64,000 bases of DNA from JAJPHU01 sp035553375 (GTDB taxonomy: Bacteria > Planctomycetota > Planctomycetia > Gemmatales > Gemmataceae): positions 1 to 64,000 of the forward strand of contig DATNCY010000250.1 in NCBI GenBank assembly GCA_035553375.1, written 5' to 3'. Made by a program: the position numbers and the translations under genes. The notes under the pieces were generated by a model. The model searched no databases and had not been told where the DNA came from. It saw only the letters and a list, made by a program, of their open reading frames with translations. Shown one piece after another: positions 44,733 to 52,478 of this stretch (positions are counted from its first letter, which is position 1; each line of letters starts with the position of its first letter).

Positions 44733-44824
44733 GCGCGGAACCGTTTTGGGTCGAAATCAACGAAACGGCGCTGCGGCAAGGGGATCATCTGCCACAATGC
44801 CTGGTGCCTGTGTTCGGTAGCTGA
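44729..44824 (+). CDS. Very short frame, probably truncated gene (31 residues)
   Basis: MSAEPFWVEINETALRQGDH followed by LPQCLVPVFGS and a stop. It starts on the stop of the preceding gene (ATGA). The pattern FWxxI-x-RQGD-x-LPxCxVPVF resembles the start of longer planctomycete proteins that I remember only vaguely, so this is likely a 5' fragment. It may still be translated. Confidence 0.4.
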   Translation: MSAEPFWVEINETALRQGDHLPQCLVPVFGS

Positions 44825-44892
44825 ACCGAACACACGAGAGACTTCAGCCAGGTACAATGAGGATATCGACCCGTTACCCTCAGGAGCCTGAC

Positions 44893-45624
44893 ATGCCGCT
44901 GCTGGACCACTTCAATCCACCGCTGAGTCGGACCCACCCTTGGCGCAGTTTTCACGGTGCCTGGGCTGCTGCGATGGCCCGGTTGCTCAACCAGGGCGTC
45001 TTGCCTGCCGGCTCTTACGCCGTCCCTCTTGTTGACCACGATCGCCCCGTCGAAATCGATGTGGCCGCACTGCGCGAGTCAGGGACATCCGTACCTGTGG
45101 GCGGTGATGTCACGCCCCAGACGTGGACACCGCCAGCCCCTAGTGTAGCTGTCGCCGTCGAGTTGCCTGTGGCCGATGGGGTTGAAGTCCAGGTGTTCGC
45201 CGACGACGGCGATCCGCGCCTGACGGCCGCCATCGAATTACTCAGCCCGCGCAACAAGGATCGTTCCCAGGCTAGGCAGGCGTTCGCCATCAAGTGCGTG
45301 GGCTATCTGCAACAGGGCAGCAGCGTCGTAGTCGTGGACACCGTCACCACACGACGAGCCGACCTGAATGCAACGATTCTGTCCCTCCTTGGAGTCGATG
45401 CCGGCACCCTCGCGCTGTCGTCGAGCCTCTCCGCAGTGGCTTACCGAGCCGTCGGCCGCGAAGAGGAAACGCAAGAGCTTCTGCTCTGGCCTGCGCCGCT
45501 CGCCTTGGGGCAGCCGCTGCCGACTCTCCCCCTGTGGATCGCCGCCGATTTCTCGGTGCCACTCGACCTGGAAGCCAGCTATCAGGCAACCTGCGTGGAC
45601 CTGCGCATCCGTCAAGCGGGCTAA
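44893..45624 (+). CDS. DUF4058-like protein
   Basis: 243 residues, preceded by AGGAGCCTGAC. Its start (MPLLDHFNPPL, then WRSFHGAWAAAMARLLN) and the phrase EIDVAALRE fit a DUF4058-type family found in planctomycetes and cyanobacteria. The middle has IELLSPRNKDRSQARQAF, which resembles the conserved strand and helix of restriction-endonuclease-like folds, and CVGYLQQGSSVVVVDTV. The function is unknown; a PD-(D/E)XK-type relation has been suggested for such Uma2/DUF4058 proteins, which I cannot verify here. Confidence 0.7.
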   Translation: MPLLDHFNPPLSRTHPWRSFHGAWAAAMARLLNQGVLPAGSYAVPLVDHDRPVEIDVAALRESGTSVPVGGDVTPQTWTPPAPSVAVAVELPVADGVEVQVFADDGDPRLTAAIELLSPRNKDRSQARQAFAIKCVGYLQQGSSVVVVDTVTTRRADLNATILSLLGVDAGTLALSSSLSAVAYRAVGREEETQELLLWPAPLALGQPLPTLPLWIAADFSVPLDLEASYQATCVDLRIRQAG

Positions 45625-45775
45625 TGCTTGCTCTCGTCTTGACCTCCCTTTATCGCGCCAGCAAGCCCGAATATGAAGATCGGGGCAGATAGGACGAATT
45701 GGACATTTGCGGAAGGCGGGCATATCTTGACCGAGTTGTCAGCCTGTTTCCACAACCAAAATGAGAGGAACTCCC

Positions 45776-46297
45776 ATGCAGAAACGGCAGAACGCGGTCA
45801 CGTTCAAGGGCAATCCACTGACCCTCGTTGGCCCCCAGCTGAAGGCGGGCGATAAGGCACCGAACTTCGCCTGTCTGAGCGGGTTGGACCTCGTCACCCT
45901 CGACAAGACACCGGCCAAGGCGCGGCTGTTCAGCGTGGTTCCCTCCTTGGATACGCCCGTGTGCAATCAACAAACGCACAAGTTCGATGAAACGCTCAAC
46001 ACCTTGAAGGATAAGTTGGCCTTCTACACCGTCAGCCTCGATCTCCCTTTCGCGCAGAAACGCTTTTGCACGGCCGAAAATATCAGCAACGCCCAAACCC
46101 TGTCGGATGTACACGACCATTCGTTCGGCCAAAATTACGGCGTCCTCATTGAAGGGTTGCCGCTGGCGCTGTTGAGTCGGGCTGTTTTCGTCGTCGATAA
46201 AACCGGCACGATCACCTATGCCGAGTATGTGCCGGAAGTTGGCTCGCATCCCAATTACGATGCCGCCCTGGCCGCCGCCAAGGCCGTCGCGGGCTGA
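45776..46297 (+). CDS. tpx: Thiol peroxidase
   Basis: Atypical 2-Cys peroxiredoxin that reduces peroxides using thioredoxin. 173 residues from ATG 45776 with GAGAGGA upstream. The peroxidatic cysteine is C63 in VVPSLDTPVCNQQTHKF; the resolving C98 is in PFAQKRFC. ENISNAQTLSDV and FGQNYGVLI are typical of Tpx. Not in an operon with the neighbouring genes; a hairpin follows at 46360-46390. Confidence 0.95.
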   Translation: MQKRQNAVTFKGNPLTLVGPQLKAGDKAPNFACLSGLDLVTLDKTPAKARLFSVVPSLDTPVCNQQTHKFDETLNTLKDKLAFYTVSLDLPFAQKRFCTAENISNAQTLSDVHDHSFGQNYGVLIEGLPLALLSRAVFVVDKTGTITYAEYVPEVGSHPNYDAALAAAKAVAG

Positions 46298-46611
46298 GCA
46301 GCTGCATAGAAGCCTTCCAACCCCTCGCTCGTTGCCAATAATCATCGAAAAGCAACCTTACAACCCTCGGGGTGATGCCTCGGGGGTTGTTGAGTTTGCC
46401 GAACCTGTCAACTTTAACAGCTACGATAGGAAATTCCCATTCTGAATGCGCCGCTCTCCCTTGATTGGCGGATTCGTTCAATTAAGGATAAAGGTGTAGT
46501 CGGCGTGTACCGAGGGTGCGCCGAAGCAATCGAGAGGTTCCGTGGTACTCGAAGTTTGTACTGGAGCAGACTAGAGGCCCAGAAACCCGATCACGGTAAG
46601 GAGAATGTACC
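46298..46611. other. 314-base gap between tpx and the Cys/Tyr repeat gene
   Basis: It contains the tpx terminator hairpin (46360-46390) and, further on, the leader of the next gene with AAGGAGAATGTACC directly before its ATG. No further gene is supported. Confidence 0.5.
46360..46390 (+). terminator. Hairpin downstream of tpx
   Basis: ACAACCCTCGGGG pairs with CCTCGGGGGTTGT over the loop TGATG: 13 pairs including two G-T. It is followed by TGAGTTT, only a weak T-run. Confidence 0.6.
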
Positions 46612-47763
46612 ATGAGACCCTATCGGGGTTTGTTGTGGTGCTGCGCGCTGGCGACCCTAACAATGGCCAACGGAAGCACTGAGGCGGCCTGGAGCAATGT
46701 CTTCCAGGTTTGCTGTCACAATTGTCGCAGTTCCAATTATGTCGCCGCCCCTGCCCCCGCTCCGGTGCCGGCTCCGGCATGCGGCAGCTGCCCACAGCAG
46801 CAATGCACAACGCGTTATGTGCAGCGCTGCTACTACAAGCCGGTTACGACATACCGGCAAAGTTGTTACATGGAGCCGGTGACAACCTATCGGACCAGCT
46901 ACTACTACGAGCCATGCACCAGTTATCGCTACAGTTGCTATTATGATCCGTGTTCGTGCGGCTATCAGCAAGTCGCTCAGCCGGTGACGACTTATCGGTT
47001 GCGCTCGCGCTGCTGTCCCGTGACGAGCTACCTGCAACGCTGCTGCTTGCAGCCGGTGACGAGCTATCAGCAAGCCTTCTACTATGAGCCGCAAACGACC
47101 TGCTGCCAAACCACGATCGGGGCACCCGTCGCGGTGCCTGGAGGAGCGGCGGTGCCCTATTCGCCACCGCCGGGCGTAGCGTCTCAACCTACCGCTCCGC
47201 CGCCGGGCATTTCGTCCGCGCCGGCATCGCCTCCGCCGGGTGTTTCGTCCCAGCCGGCCGTTCCGCCCCCCGGCGTGTCGAGTCAACCGTATGGTCCTCC
47301 ACCGGCCGGCGGTAGCACCGAGGCACCGCCTTCGGGACAAAACATGAAATACAACTCGCAATTCAGCAAACCCGTTCCGCGGATGCCGTTCACGCCGGAT
47401 AGCTCGTCGTCGCGGCAACCGCAGTTGCAAGCGCCGATCTCCGCTCAACCCGTTGCGCCGGCACGCACGCCGCAACCCCGCTTCGAGCGCATCACCTCCG
47501 CGCCACGACATAAGGCCGAAGGACAGGTTCTCCGAACCGACCGCATGCCGCAGAGCCGAACGCAAGTGCTGTTCGTCAGCGCCGACCGTAAAGGGGGACG
47601 ACAGGCGATCACCACCGACGAACGCGGTCGCTTTCAAACGACCCTGGCCTCGGGAACCTGGCTCATCTACACTCAGGATGGTTCCGGCCAGCTCATGTAT
47701 CAGCAAAAAGTGCAAATTGGCGAAGATCAGCCGCGGCGACCGATCACTCTGGTCAGTCGCTGA
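46612..47763 (+). CDS. Secreted Cys/Tyr-repeat envelope protein
   Basis: 383 residues. A signal peptide (LLWCCALATLTMANGSTEA) is followed by a region (about 60-165) of repeats such as CYYKPVTTYRQSCYMEPVTT and YYYEPCTSYRYSCYYDPC, with regularly spaced Cys, Tyr, Pro and Thr. Next come PPPGVSSQP repeats (about 180-235), a Pro/Ser-rich linker, and a C-terminal beta domain with VLFVSADRKGGRQAITTDER and GRFQTTLASG, like carboxypeptidase-regulatory domains. Such Cys/Tyr repeats are known from planctomycete surface proteins. A cross-linked envelope structure is plausible, as inference. Confidence 0.8.
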   Translation: MRPYRGLLWCCALATLTMANGSTEAAWSNVFQVCCHNCRSSNYVAAPAPAPVPAPACGSCPQQQCTTRYVQRCYYKPVTTYRQSCYMEPVTTYRTSYYYEPCTSYRYSCYYDPCSCGYQQVAQPVTTYRLRSRCCPVTSYLQRCCLQPVTSYQQAFYYEPQTTCCQTTIGAPVAVPGGAAVPYSPPPGVASQPTAPPPGISSAPASPPPGVSSQPAVPPPGVSSQPYGPPPAGGSTEAPPSGQNMKYNSQFSKPVPRMPFTPDSSSSRQPQLQAPISAQPVAPARTPQPRFERITSAPRHKAEGQVLRTDRMPQSRTQVLFVSADRKGGRQAITTDERGRFQTTLASGTWLIYTQDGSGQLMYQQKVQIGEDQPRRPITLVSR

Positions 47764-47778
47764 TTATCGGGGGACGGA

Positions 47779-47834
47779 GTAAACGAGGCAGTCCCGGCGA
47801 CTCTCTTAGGAGCCGCCGGGACTGCCTCGTTTAC
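47779..47834 (+). terminator. Perfect 21-bp hairpin terminator
   Basis: GTAAACGAGGCAGTCCCGGC plus G (47779-47799) pairs perfectly with 47814-47834 over a 14-base loop, 16 bases after the stop of the Cys/Tyr-repeat gene. Confidence 0.8.
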
Positions 47835-47938
47835 CAGGGTGCGTTGAGATTTGTTTTTCCCATGCAGGCGAGCGCAATCTCGAACCGATAATCCTAATGT
47901 GCGGATTCCGCGAATTGCGCCGGTAAGGAGAGCCTCGC

Positions 47939-49306
47939 ATGAGGGCGACCATGCTCGGCGCCCGATGGGCGGCAAGCTTATTAGCCTGGGTGGGCATGGC
48001 TTTGACCGTGGGGGCGCAGTCGGTTGCCGATCCATTCGTTCCCGTGATCGTGCGTGAAGGGGAAGTGGATACCTCCGAGGAAGCGCAAGCACCCGATGTC
48101 AGCGGTCGCGATACCAATCGATCGGTGCCAGGGCCCATTTTGGTTCCTCTGCCCTCCGCAGGGCCGCCGGCCGCACAACCGCCTCCCGTGACACTGCGTT
48201 TACCACCGCCGCAGCGTTGGCCGCTCATGCGCTGGCTACAAGGTACCTGGGCCGGCACCGAATTGGAGGATCAGCGAACGCAAGTCTATGGGTGGACGCA
48301 AGGAAATTTCACGGCCAGTACGGATCGAGACAGTAATCTTCCGCTTGGCATGAATTATAAGGCCAATCAATTTCTACTCGAACAAAATTGGCTACGTATC
48401 GATCGCACGGTTGTCAACACAGGCACAAGCGAGCCGACATTTGGTTTTCGTTCCGACTGGATCTTGCCCGGTTCAGATTATTTTTTCACCCTGCCGCGCG
48501 GTCTCTTCAACGGCCAGTTGACAGCCAATAAGGGACAGCCCAATCTTTATGGAATCGATCCCGTCCAGTTTTACGCGGAAGCATATTTTCCCACGGTGGC
48601 TCAAGGGATGGACGTGAAAGTGGGACGTTTTTTCACCCAGTACGGTGTCGAGCAAATCTCGGCTCCCGACAATGCTCTTGTTTCTCACGCCTATGCCTTC
48701 ATTTACGATCCCTTCACGCAAACCGGCGTCTTGACGACGACCAAGCTGAACAACAGCGTGTCCGTGCAAGCGGGGCTTGTCGTGGGCAACGACAACTTCA
48801 GCGGCCCAACGCTCAATCCCACTTTCATCGGCAGTGTCAAATGGGTGCGTTTCGATCAACGTGATAGTCTCCTGTTCAACGTAATTGCCGACAAGGGACG
48901 TTTCGACCAAAAAAACAATTTCCACAATCCGGAGATTCTCGATCTGGTGGCGACACACAAAATCACTACCAATCTGCTTTACTCTTTCGAGGGTTTATAT
49001 GGTTTCACCGATAATGTGCCGGACATTGGCACGGCGAACTGGATGAGTATTCTTCATTACCTCACTTACAATTTCACGGAACAATGCAACGGCGCAACGC
49101 GGCTGGAGTTCTTCGACGATTTCCAGGGACAGCGCACGGGTTTCAAGGGGCTTTACACGGCGCTGGCGGCGATGCTGGCGTATCGTCCGGTCAAATGGCT
49201 GCAACTGAGGCAAGAACTACGCTACGACTATCACACCGAAACCGCGCCGTTCGAGGGCAAACACGGTTTGTTCACCGCTGCCAGCGATTTCATCGTGCGC
49301 TGGTAA
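47939..49306 (+). CDS. Outer-membrane beta-barrel porin (BBP2/OmpL-like)
   Basis: 455 residues. A signal peptide ends at VGAQS. A Pro-rich segment (about 60-90) is followed by WLQGTWAGTELEDQR and YGWTQGNFTAS, then alternating aromatic strands up to a terminal SDFIVRW, which ends in an aromatic residue as outer-membrane barrels do. PFTQTGVLTTTKLNNSVSVQ and KVGRFFTQYGVEQ match planctomycete putative beta-barrel porin-2 proteins. TAAGGAG is about 9 bases before the ATG. Substrate unknown. Neighbouring TolC-like genes suggest an envelope group. Confidence 0.85.
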   Translation: MRATMLGARWAASLLAWVGMALTVGAQSVADPFVPVIVREGEVDTSEEAQAPDVSGRDTNRSVPGPILVPLPSAGPPAAQPPPVTLRLPPPQRWPLMRWLQGTWAGTELEDQRTQVYGWTQGNFTASTDRDSNLPLGMNYKANQFLLEQNWLRIDRTVVNTGTSEPTFGFRSDWILPGSDYFFTLPRGLFNGQLTANKGQPNLYGIDPVQFYAEAYFPTVAQGMDVKVGRFFTQYGVEQISAPDNALVSHAYAFIYDPFTQTGVLTTTKLNNSVSVQAGLVVGNDNFSGPTLNPTFIGSVKWVRFDQRDSLLFNVIADKGRFDQKNNFHNPEILDLVATHKITTNLLYSFEGLYGFTDNVPDIGTANWMSILHYLTYNFTEQCNGATRLEFFDDFQGQRTGFKGLYTALAAMLAYRPVKWLQLRQELRYDYHTETAPFEGKHGLFTAASDFIVRW

Positions 49307-49476
49307 CCAGGGGACACACACGCCCCGCAACTCGGAAAAATCCGTGCCACGGTTTTCCTCCATCCACCTTGCCGGCATAACCGATACTTCTGGAATCTCG
49401 CGCCTTGCCAGGAGAATCGGTGCGCCGACTCTCGGAGGTTACTCGGAAAGTCAACGGTATTGCAGAAAGCAGCACG

Positions 49477-50787
49477 ATGAGACGATCGCACCATCTTGGC
49501 ATTTTAGCCATCGGGCTCCTGTTACTGTCGCTGACAGCTTTCGCCCCAAAACAGGCCGTGGGCGCGGATCAGGAGCCGGCCTACGGTATGGCTTTGGAAG
49601 CGGCCATCGACCACCTCGTTACGTCCAATTACCGGCTGCGCACGCAATTTCAGGAGATCCCGCAGGCGCGGGCGGACGAACTGACCGCCAGCCTTCGCAA
49701 CGCTCCGGCCATTTTTGTCGATGGCAATCAACTTCCCTATGGCAGCTATTCCGAGCGTCGGCCGGGCGTCGCCACTTATGAAGTGTCGCCGGCCCTGAAC
49801 GTGGACTATAGCGGCAAACGTCGAAGCCATATGCGACAAACGAGGTTCGCCACGCGGCAAGTGGAAGCGCTATACCAGAACGCGGTTCGCGAGGAGATCG
49901 ATCACCTTTACGATGCTTACGTCGATGTCCTGCAAAACCACGAGATGGTTCGGATGTCACACGCCAACCTCGCCTCTCTCACCGAAATTGCCGGCGAAGC
50001 ACAGAAACGGATCCGGCAGGGAAAACCGGCGGAATTGGAGATGACGGACCTTTCCGTGCAGCAATTCAAGGCTACGAGTGCCGTGGGCGATGCCGAAATG
50101 CAACAGCTGGAGGCGAATCGCAAATTGGCCGACCTGCTCGCTTTACCGGCTAACGGGGCCGACGGTCTGCAAGTGCATGGTTCGCTCCACGATCGGTCGG
50201 CGTCGCCACCGTCTGCCAAGGAGTTGCTTTGCCTTGCCCTGGAATCAAGGCCCGATCTGATGGCTGAGCGTCTGGGTGTCGAATATGACCGGGCGACAAT
50301 GCAAGTGGTCCAAGCCGAGCGTTTCGATGATGCGATCGTGTTTTATGCGCCTTTTCAGGCCGACAATAATAGACCCCAGGGCAAACAGGTATCCACCAGT
50401 TGGGGCGCGGGCGCGGGAACCACTATGCCGCTTCTCGATCGCAGTCAGGGAAACATCCGTCGCGCCCGGATCATCCTGACGCAGAGACAGATTGAGTTGC
50501 AGGGATTGGAACGCCGTATAGCCAACGAGGTGCAGCGTGCCCAAACGGAGTACGAAGCCTCGCGTGAAGTCGTGCGTCATTATGAACAAGACGGACTTCC
50601 CGCCATTACTCGCCTCCGAGATGAATCGCATCGCCGATTCGCGGCGGGTGAGGAGGCACTCGCTTCCCTTCTCGATTCTCAAAAGAACTATCACGAAGAG
50701 AGCCGGCGCTATCTGGAGGCGCTCGGACGCCACCGCCGCGCCATGCTCAAGCTCAATACCATTGTTGGACAGCGCATCCTGCCCTGA
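49477..50787 (+). CDS. TolC-like outer-membrane efflux protein (copy 1)
   Basis: 436 residues from ATG 49477, giving a signal peptide (HHLGILAIGLLLLSLTAFAP). The two OEP repeats show the periodic helical pattern: GMALEAAIDHLVTSNYRLRT at the start of the first, RPDLMAERLGVEYDRA at the start of the second, and later RIANEVQRAQTEYEAS. It ends LNTIVGQRILP. It is a paralogue of the next gene, which lies 44 bases downstream. The family forms the outer-membrane channel of efflux systems, but no inner-membrane pump or adaptor gene is beside it. Confidence 0.88.
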   Translation: MRRSHHLGILAIGLLLLSLTAFAPKQAVGADQEPAYGMALEAAIDHLVTSNYRLRTQFQEIPQARADELTASLRNAPAIFVDGNQLPYGSYSERRPGVATYEVSPALNVDYSGKRRSHMRQTRFATRQVEALYQNAVREEIDHLYDAYVDVLQNHEMVRMSHANLASLTEIAGEAQKRIRQGKPAELEMTDLSVQQFKATSAVGDAEMQQLEANRKLADLLALPANGADGLQVHGSLHDRSASPPSAKELLCLALESRPDLMAERLGVEYDRATMQVVQAERFDDAIVFYAPFQADNNRPQGKQVSTSWGAGAGTTMPLLDRSQGNIRRARIILTQRQIELQGLERRIANEVQRAQTEYEASREVVRHYEQDGLPAITRLRDESHRRFAAGEEALASLLDSQKNYHEESRRYLEALGRHRRAMLKLNTIVGQRILP

Positions 50788-50831
50788 AACGTATCAATGA
50801 AGGCGTCTTTTGGGAGTTTGGAGGAGGTTTG

Positions 50832-52433
50832 ATGCGACGTTGGTCTCGCCTGGAAGCCTTGACGCTCTTCATCCTGTTCCTGATGGGAACGCGCCCCTGT
50901 CGCGCCCAGGTCATCGTCATTGATGACGTGATCCTCTTATCCAGATCGGCGAGCGATCGACAACAAAAACGAAATCGCGGACACCTCACGCCCATAGGCA
51001 CGGAAAGCGCATTGCCGCCTTCGCCCGGTGGGGAAGAGCCACTGTTGGCTAGTCCTTCTCGCGTCGGTCCTCGACTTAGCACGCGCCCGCAACCCAGACA
51101 GGCGGAGCAACGCCCCCAACCGGGCGGCCTGGGACCGATCGTGGCGTCGAGCCACCGAGGGAACGAACGCACGCTCCCCTCGGAGGGGCTGCTGGAACTA
51201 CCCGAAGGAGAGGACGAAGGGCCGCCGGATGGTCTGCATCTGGATGCGGCCATCGATCATCTGCTCACCACTAACTACGACTTGCGCATTCGCTTCCAGG
51301 AATTGCCCAAGGCCCAGGCCGATATTCTTTCCGCGGGACTGCGTAACAACCCGTTCCTTTTCGTGAGCGCCGACTCGATCCCTTACGGGAACTTCTCGCC
51401 CCAGCGCCCAGGTGCCACCACCTACGACATCACGCTTATCCAGCCCATTGATGTAAGCGGCAAGCACCGCAACCGAATCTTGGTGGCTCAGCAGGCCAAG
51501 CATGTACTGGAGGCCCAGTATCAAAACTCAGTGCGGCGTGAGATCGACCGGCTCTACACGATCCACGTCGATGTCCTGGAGGCGCGTGAAGCGGTTCGCG
51601 CCGCCCGAGCCAGCGTCGCCCACGTCGGCGAGCTTTCGCGGCTTATCCACGAACAGGCTCGACAGGGGCAGCGGACGCAATCCGAGGCGGATCAAACGCA
51701 GGTGCAGAAGTTCCACGCGGGGGTCGCCTTGCAGACGGCCGAGGTGGCGCTCGTGCAGGCGAAGCGCAACTTGGCCACCTTACTGGCCGTCCCCGCGGAC
51801 AAGGCCGATTGCATCGAGATCGCCGATTCCCTCCACGATCACTCTCCGCCGCCGCCCTGCACGGAAGCCCTGATTCAACTGGCCGTGCGCGTACGCCCCG
51901 ACCTGGCGGCCTACCAATTGGGCATCGAGCGCGCCAAAGCGGAGGTTCGGTTAGAGCGATCCGAGGGACTCGAGGACGTGTTTTTGTTCTACACGCCTTT
52001 GACGGCCGCGGACTATACGGCGCAGGGCAAACAGGCGGCCAGCGGTTGGGGGCTGGGATTGCTGATGCCCATCCCGATCTTTAACCGTAACCAAGGGAAT
52101 GTCGAACGCGCGCGGATGAATGTCATCCAGGTTCAGATCGGTCTAGAGAACCTGGAACGTCAGGTGGCCAACGACGTGCAGCGCGCGCGAACCGAGTACG
52201 AGGCATCCCGCGAGGCCGTGCGCCGCTACGAGCAGGAGGGACTCCCGGCCATTCGCCGCCTCCGCGATGAAAAGCGACGGCTGTATATTGAGGGGAAAGA
52301 GAACATCGAGTCTTTCCTTAAAACCCAGCAAGAGTACAGCGAAATGGTTCGGCATTATCTGGAGGCGCTGGTGCGTCATCGCCGCGGCATGTTCGCACTC
52401 AACACCGCCGTCGGACAGCGCATCTTACCCTGA
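50832..52433 (+). CDS. TolC-like outer-membrane efflux protein (copy 2)
   Basis: 533 residues from ATG 50832 with GGAGGAGG 5 bases upstream. The signal peptide is EALTLFILFLMGTRPCRA. An extra N-terminal region of about 110 residues, Pro/Arg-rich and probably disordered, is absent from copy 1. The two OEP repeats follow: LDAAIDHLLTTNYDLRIRFQ, RPDLAAYQLGIERAKAE and QVANDVQRARTEYEASREAV. It ends LNTAVGQRILP like copy 1. The pair arose by tandem duplication. Confidence 0.88.
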   Translation: MRRWSRLEALTLFILFLMGTRPCRAQVIVIDDVILLSRSASDRQQKRNRGHLTPIGTESALPPSPGGEEPLLASPSRVGPRLSTRPQPRQAEQRPQPGGLGPIVASSHRGNERTLPSEGLLELPEGEDEGPPDGLHLDAAIDHLLTTNYDLRIRFQELPKAQADILSAGLRNNPFLFVSADSIPYGNFSPQRPGATTYDITLIQPIDVSGKHRNRILVAQQAKHVLEAQYQNSVRREIDRLYTIHVDVLEAREAVRAARASVAHVGELSRLIHEQARQGQRTQSEADQTQVQKFHAGVALQTAEVALVQAKRNLATLLAVPADKADCIEIADSLHDHSPPPPCTEALIQLAVRVRPDLAAYQLGIERAKAEVRLERSEGLEDVFLFYTPLTAADYTAQGKQAASGWGLGLLMPIPIFNRNQGNVERARMNVIQVQIGLENLERQVANDVQRARTEYEASREAVRRYEQEGLPAIRRLRDEKRRLYIEGKENIESFLKTQQEYSEMVRHYLEALVRHRRGMFALNTAVGQRILP

Positions 52434-52478
52434 AACACTCCATGCTAAGGGGCTGTTGGGATAGGCCGGTAGAGCATT

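Noticed and set aside
44893..45624. Restriction endonuclease role for the DUF4058-like protein
   Set aside because: No clear D-ExK catalytic pattern could be pointed out, so no nuclease function is claimed.
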